Shown here in pieces: positions 5,566 to 8,689 of a stretch of 8,689 nucleotides of DNA. The DNA comes from an uncultured Mycoplasmatota bacterium. Its GTDB lineage: Bacteria; Bacillota_I; Bacilli_A; RF39; UBA660. The notes under the pieces are model-generated. The model did not search any database. It saw nothing but the letters and a program-made list of their open reading frames with translations, and was not told the origin of the DNA. The stretch is taken from contig URXR01000050.1 in NCBI GenBank assembly GCA_900551925.1, forward strand, positions 1 through 8,689. Direction: 5' to 3'. Positions within the stretch are counted from its first letter, which is position 1. The number at the start of each line of letters is the position of its first letter. The position numbers and the translations under genes are program-made.

Positions 5566-7617
5566 ATGGAAGAAAGAATCTTGGAGATATTAACATTAAC
5601 AAGAAATAATGCTTTAACAAAAGAACAAATTTATAAAAAATTAGGATATACTAATGTTTCCTATCAAGATTTTGAAGAAATATTTGAAGATATGGAAAAT
5701 AAAAAATTAGTTTATCAAACTGGAAAAAATAAGTATATTAAAAATCCCTTTGTAACAGCAACCATTAAAATAACTAAAAAAGGTGATATTTTAGCCAAAT
5801 ATAATGATGACTATATCAAAATAATCGAAGATCAATTTAACTGTTTAACCGGAGATATTGTTACTGTTAGAATAACTGATTTTAATGAAAATAAAGGGAC
5901 TATAAAAGAAGTAATCGAAAGAAAAGGTACAGTAGCAGAAGTAATAACCAAAGATAAAAAAACTTATGCTAAAATTAAAGATAAATTATATCCAATAGAA
6001 TTAGACCCTAAAGTTGTCGAAGGTTCAATAATTGGAGTAAAACTAGAAAAAACTAGAAAGGCAAAAACCACTGTTGCCGTTTTAGATAAAGTAATCGGAC
6101 ACAAAAATGAACCAAGAATTGAAGAAAAACAAATTCTATATGAAAATAACTTTAATTATGAATGGTCTCCTGAAATAAAAGAAGAACTAAAACATATACC
6201 TTCAAAAGTTACAGAAAAAGATACTGTAGGAAGAGTAGATTTAAGAGACAAAACCATCTTTACTATAGATGGAGATGATACCAAAGATATAGACGATGCT
6301 ATCAGCATAGAAATAAATGACAAAGGAAATTATATTCTCGGAGTCCATATCGCTGATGTATCTCATTATGTCAAAGAAGGCTCAGAAATAGATAAAGAAG
6401 CAAGAAGAAGAGCAACTAGTGTCTATATGAATAGCACTGTAAATCCAATGTACCCTGTAGAATTATCAAATGGTATTTGCTCTTTAAATCCAAATACAGA
6501 TCGCTTAGCCATAACTTGTCAAATGGAAATATCTCCTCAAGGTAAATTGATTGACTTTAATATCTTTGAAAGTGTTATTAACTCTAAAAAGAAAATGACT
6601 TATAAAAATGTTAATAAAATATTAGAAGATAATCAAACACCTGACGATTATAAAGAGTATGAAGAAACGATTAAACAAATGCAAGTTCTAGCAGAAATTC
6701 TTCAAAAGAATAGAGAAAAAAGAGGTTATCAAAACTTTGATTTGCCTGAAGCAAAAATAGAAACAGATGATAAAGGAGTACCAATTAATATTGGAAAAAG
6801 AATTCAAAGAAAAGGCGAAAAATTAATTGAATCCTTCATGCTTGCAGCTAATGAAACAGTAGCAACTTATATCTATTCAATGGGAATCACTGCTATTTAT
6901 AGAGATCACGATAAACCAGATGAGACAAGACTTAAAAAGGTAATTAACGTAATAACTAATTATGGTGACAAATTAGATATTAAAGGCAAAGTAGGAAGTT
7001 CCAAATATATTCAAGAAATGTTAAAACAAGTAGCCAAAACCTCTCGAAAAGAAGTATATGCTAATATGATTTTAAGATGTTTAGCTAAAGCAACTTACGA
7101 AGCTTATAATATTGGTCACTTCAGTGTAGGAATAAATAGTGATATTGGCGAAGCTTACACCCACTTTACCTCTCCGATAAGAAGATATCCTGATACTACT
7201 ATTCACCGTATTTTAAAAGCAATTTTACATAATAATATCGAAATGTTATATGAAGATGCTTATAAACAAAAAATAATAGAAATAGCCAAACATTCATCAA
7301 TTCAAGAACAAAATGCTGATAAATGTGAAAGAGAATCAAATAAAATGAAAATGGCTGAATACATGCAAAATTTTATTGATGAAGAATATGAAGGTATTAT
7401 TTATGGCTTTACTCCAAGCGGAATGTTTGTTCAGCTTCCAAACTTAGTCGAAGGAAGAGTAGCTTATGATACCATGGATGATTACTATACCTACGATGAA
7501 GAAAGAGAAATATTACAAGGCGAAAGAACCAAACAAATATATAGACTAGGAGATAAAGTAATCATAAAAGTAGTAAAAGCAGATCCCCTTTTAAGAGAGA
7601 TTGATTTTGAAATTTAA
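5566..7617 (+). CDS. rnr: Ribonuclease R (3'-5' exoribonuclease)
   Basis: RNase R degrades structured RNA processively from the 3' end and, with SmpB-tmRNA, removes mRNA from rescued ribosomes. The 683-residue protein shows an N-terminal winged-helix region (1-62, ILEILTLTRNNALTKEQIYKKL), two cold-shock OB folds (about 63-180), the RNB catalytic domain (about 222-550) and a C-terminal S1 domain (604-683). The metal-binding DGDDTKDIDD (235-244) and FTSPIRRYPD (534-543) are intact; Tyr287 matches E. coli Tyr324. The protein ends right after the S1 domain, without the Lys-rich tail of the E. coli (813) and B. subtilis (779) enzymes. ATG at 5566 is preferred to GTG at 5557, which overlaps the AGGTGAT ribosome binding site (5555-5561). 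smpB follows after 25 bases, so the two form one transcript. Confidence 0.97.
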   Translation: MEERILEILTLTRNNALTKEQIYKKLGYTNVSYQDFEEIFEDMENKKLVYQTGKNKYIKNPFVTATIKITKKGDILAKYNDDYIKIIEDQFNCLTGDIVTVRITDFNENKGTIKEVIERKGTVAEVITKDKKTYAKIKDKLYPIELDPKVVEGSIIGVKLEKTRKAKTTVAVLDKVIGHKNEPRIEEKQILYENNFNYEWSPEIKEELKHIPSKVTEKDTVGRVDLRDKTIFTIDGDDTKDIDDAISIEINDKGNYILGVHIADVSHYVKEGSEIDKEARRRATSVYMNSTVNPMYPVELSNGICSLNPNTDRLAITCQMEISPQGKLIDFNIFESVINSKKKMTYKNVNKILEDNQTPDDYKEYEETIKQMQVLAEILQKNREKRGYQNFDLPEAKIETDDKGVPINIGKRIQRKGEKLIESFMLAANETVATYIYSMGITAIYRDHDKPDETRLKKVINVITNYGDKLDIKGKVGSSKYIQEMLKQVAKTSRKEVYANMILRCLAKATYEAYNIGHFSVGINSDIGEAYTHFTSPIRRYPDTTIHRILKAILHNNIEMLYEDAYKQKIIEIAKHSSIQEQNADKCERESNKMKMAEYMQNFIDEEYEGIIYGFTPSGMFVQLPNLVEGRVAYDTMDDYYTYDEEREILQGERTKQIYRLGDKVIIKVVKADPLLREIDFEI

Positions 7618-7642
7618 AAGCCAAAAACAAGGAAGCGATAAT

Positions 7643-8083
7643 ATGGAAATATTAAATAGAAAAGCTAAGTTTAATTATTTTATAGAAGAAGAACTAGAAT
7701 GTGGAATAGAACTCTTAGGAAATGAAGTAAAATCAATTCGCGAAGGATCATGTAATATTAAAGATAGTTATGCCGTAATAAAAAAAGATGAAGTATTTGT
7801 AATCAATATGTTTATAAAAAAATATAGTCATAGTTCATTTTTTACCGAAAGTGAAACTAGACCTAGGAAACTATTACTTCATAAAAAAGAAATAAAAAAA
7901 TTAAAAGAAAAAATTGAAAAAGAAGGTTACACTCTAATACCTTTAAAAATTTATTTTAACAAAGATAATCGTGCTAAACTCCTTCTAGGAGTATGTAAAG
8001 GTAAGAAAAATTACGATAAACGAGAAACAATTAAAGAACGTGATATCAAAAGAAAAATAGAACGAGATTTAAAAAATTATTAA
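7643..8083 (+). CDS. smpB: SsrA-binding protein SmpB
   Basis: SmpB binds the tRNA-like part of tmRNA and delivers it to stalled ribosomes, its C-terminal tail probing the empty mRNA channel. The 146-residue product shows the family pattern: NRKAKFNYFIEEELECGIEL (5-24), GNEVKSIREG, NIKDSYA, RPRKLLLHKKEI, GYTLIPLKIYF, and the tail KGKKNYDKRETIKERDIKRK. The His in the motif ARHEY (E. coli) or ANHDY (B. subtilis) is Phe10 here. ATG at 7643 is chosen because homologues start shortly before NRKA and AAGGA lies at 7629-7633; an upstream TTG at 7601 would overlap rnr and lacks support. It is cotranscribed with rnr and closed by a terminator. Its RNA partner ssrA lies 67 bases downstream, and its partner nuclease just upstream. 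Confidence 0.96.
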   Translation: MEILNRKAKFNYFIEEELECGIELLGNEVKSIREGSCNIKDSYAVIKKDEVFVINMFIKKYSHSSFFTESETRPRKLLLHKKEIKKLKEKIEKEGYTLIPLKIYFNKDNRAKLLLGVCKGKKNYDKRETIKERDIKRKIERDLKNY

Positions 8084-8089
8084 TAACAA

Positions 8090-8110
8090 AGGCTTAAATA
8101 AGTCTTTTTT
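8090..8110 (+). terminator. Intrinsic terminator after smpB
   Basis: AGGCTT at 8090-8095 pairs with AAGTCT at 8100-8105 (one G-U pair) around the loop AAAT, followed by a T run to 8110. It separates the rnr-smpB transcript from ssrA. The short stem suggests modest strength. Confidence 0.75.
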
Positions 8111-8112
8111 AC

Positions 8113-8141
8113 TTGAAAAAATACATATAATATAGTATAAT
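8113..8141 (+). promoter_or_regulatory. Promoter of ssrA
   Basis: TTGAAA at 8113-8118 (5/6), a 17-base spacer and a perfect TATAAT at 8136-8141 lie immediately before the tmRNA. The start would fall near 8148, so only a few bases would need removal by RNase P. A second TATAAT at 8126-8131 has wrong spacing to this -35 element. Confidence 0.85.
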
Positions 8142-8150
8142 CTAAGCCAT

Positions 8151-8493
8151 GGGGACGTTTGGGTTCGACAAAAGTGTAATGGTTTAAATTGCAAGTGGAC
8201 GGGAGTCCTTAAATCCACAATTAAATATAACTGGAAACAGACAACAATTATCTTTCGCTTAAAAATTATTTAGCGAGCTCTAACTTATTCCTAGCTTACG
8301 GGAATATTTTAGGGTAATACCAAGTAAGCTATATTATTATGACTCCTATAAGTAATAATGAATATTAATAGGATAGTTATCTATATAGAAGTCAGTTACT
8401 AAGTAGATAATGAAAATAAATAACTGACTAAACTTGTAGACGTTTAAATTAATTTACTTTTGGACAGGAGTTCAATTCTCCTCGTCTCCACCA
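8151..8493 (+). ncRNA. ssrA: Transfer-messenger RNA (tmRNA), one-piece
   Basis: tmRNA rescues ribosomes stalled on broken mRNA by acting first as alanyl-tRNA, then as a template for a degradation tag. The 343-nt gene starts with GGGGACG (8151-8157), which pairs with CGTCTCC (8483-8489; one G-U). Discriminator A8490 and an encoded CCA (8491-8493) follow. The T arm is AGGAG-TTCAATT-CTCCT (8466-8482). Two clear pseudoknots are seen: 8333-8339/8353-8359 interlocked with 8344-8349/8368-8373, and 8377-8383/8404-8410 interlocked with 8391-8398/8421-8428. A stem 8292-8299/8324-8331 fits PK2, and GTGGA/TCCAC (8195-8199/8214-8218) fits PK1. TCGCT 8255-8259 with AGCGA 8272-8276 fits helix 5. It has its own promoter and terminators, directly after its partner gene smpB. 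Confidence 0.97.
8233..8262 (+). other. tmRNA tag reading frame, predicted tag GNRQQLSFA
   Basis: The resume codon is read as GGA at 8233-8235, because the preceding TAAATATAACT resembles the bases before the resume codon in Gram-positive tmRNAs. The frame gives GNRQQLSFA and stops at TAA 8260-8262. That stop falls in the loop of helix 5 (8255-8259/8272-8276), as expected from the E. coli tmRNA layout. Most tags end in ALAA, AVAA or similar; this one ends in LSFA, closer to the YAFA ends of mycoplasma tags. Nine residues is short. Frame choice is inferred, not proven. Confidence 0.75.
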
Positions 8494-8504
8494 TTGGGAA
8501 ATCT

Positions 8505-8525
8505 GTTCGAACTATTCGAACTTTT
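8505..8525 (+). terminator. First hairpin after ssrA, probable terminator
   Basis: GTTCGAA at 8505-8511 pairs perfectly with TTCGAAC at 8515-8521 around CTA. Only four T residues follow, so it may act as a weak terminator or as a barrier that protects the tmRNA 3' end during processing. Confidence 0.55.
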
Positions 8526-8533
8526 GATATAGG

Positions 8534-8559
8534 AATCAATCAGAAATGATTGATTTTTT
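8534..8559 (+). terminator. Main intrinsic terminator of ssrA
   Basis: AATCAATCA at 8534-8542 pairs perfectly with TGATTGATT at 8547-8555 around a GAAA tetraloop, followed by T residues to 8559. It comes 40 bases after the encoded CCA. Its 3' arm can alternatively pair with 8569-8581. Confidence 0.88.
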
Positions 8560-8601
8560 CGTTTATATGAAAAAATCAATCTAGAAGAAAGGTTGGTGCT
8601 T

Positions 8602-8689
8602 ATGATTAATGTAATTAAACAAGAAATTGATATAGAGGAGTCTTTAAGAAAAAGATTAGAGATTATCTGTGATTTTTGTAATGCTACTC
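8602..8689 (+). CDS. Start of an unidentified gene, cut by the window end
   Basis: Twenty-nine complete codons are visible from ATG at 8602. AGAAAGG at 8586-8592 is a moderate ribosome binding site about nine bases upstream. The visible N-terminus is charged (EIDIEESLRKRLEII) and ends with a Cys-x-x-Cys pair at residues 23-26, which may be coincidence or the start of a metal site. I do not recognise the family from so little sequence. The gene lies after the ssrA terminators, so it is probably a separate transcript; no convincing promoter is visible between the terminator and the start. Confidence 0.6.
   Translation, partial: MINVIKQEIDIEESLRKRLEIICDFCNAT

Noticed and set aside
8242..8313. 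Alternative tmRNA tag frame starting GAC (DNNYLSLKNYLASS and onward)
   Set aside because: It runs about 25 residues to a TAA at 8316-8318, through the predicted helix 5 and into the stem 8292-8299/8324-8331, so the message would overlap structured parts. The GGA frame stops inside the helix 5 loop as expected.
8466..8493. tmRNA 3' end as an integration site for a mobile element
   Set aside because: The 3' end of ssrA is a common attachment site, but no direct repeat of it and no integrase are visible in the bases that follow.
8484..8521. A separate tRNA gene suggested by TTCGAAC and CCA near the end of ssrA
   Set aside because: The CCA belongs to the tmRNA acceptor end, and GTTCGAA/TTCGAAC forms a simple hairpin with no cloverleaf around it.

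Overview
The window comes from an AT-rich, low-GC Gram-positive-type bacterium, most likely an uncultured member of the Bacilli or a Mollicutes-like lineage. Pointers are the strong AT bias, Bacillus-like promoters and AAGGAGG/AGGTGAT ribosome binding sites, the long-form ribosomal protein S12, and the secG-rnr-smpB-ssrA order known from Firmicutes. All Trp codons I checked are TGG and no gene ends in TGA, so nothing suggests UGA reads as Trp. The exact lineage cannot be fixed from the sequence alone. The window is almost all core translation genes on the + strand.

Region 1 (1-4484) is a classical str operon: a consensus promoter and a 90-nt structured leader, then rpsL, rpsG, fusA and tuf. 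A second promoter lies directly before tuf, and a strong intrinsic terminator follows it.

Region 2 (4485-5197) holds a 214-residue gene under its own promoter. By hand alignment it is a degenerate, truncated copy of the catalytic (RNB) domain of RNase R. All four metal-binding aspartates, the active-site tyrosine and the downstream Arg-rich motif are changed or absent. The intact rnr gene starts 368 nt downstream. This is the most interesting object in the window: either a conserved pseudoenzyme or a recent fossil.

Region 3 (5198-8110) carries secG with its own terminator, then rnr and smpB as a tight pair with a terminator. RNase R is short and has no lysine-rich tail.

Region 4 (8111-8559) is ssrA (tmRNA) with its own consensus promoter, an encoded CCA end, at least two clear pseudoknots and a predicted nine-residue tag, GNRQQLSFA. 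Two intrinsic terminator hairpins follow. A further gene of unknown function starts at 8602 and runs off the window.

Functionally, the str genes build and drive the ribosome. SmpB and tmRNA rescue stalled ribosomes, and RNase R degrades the faulty mRNA. The dead RNB-like protein sits between these two translation modules.
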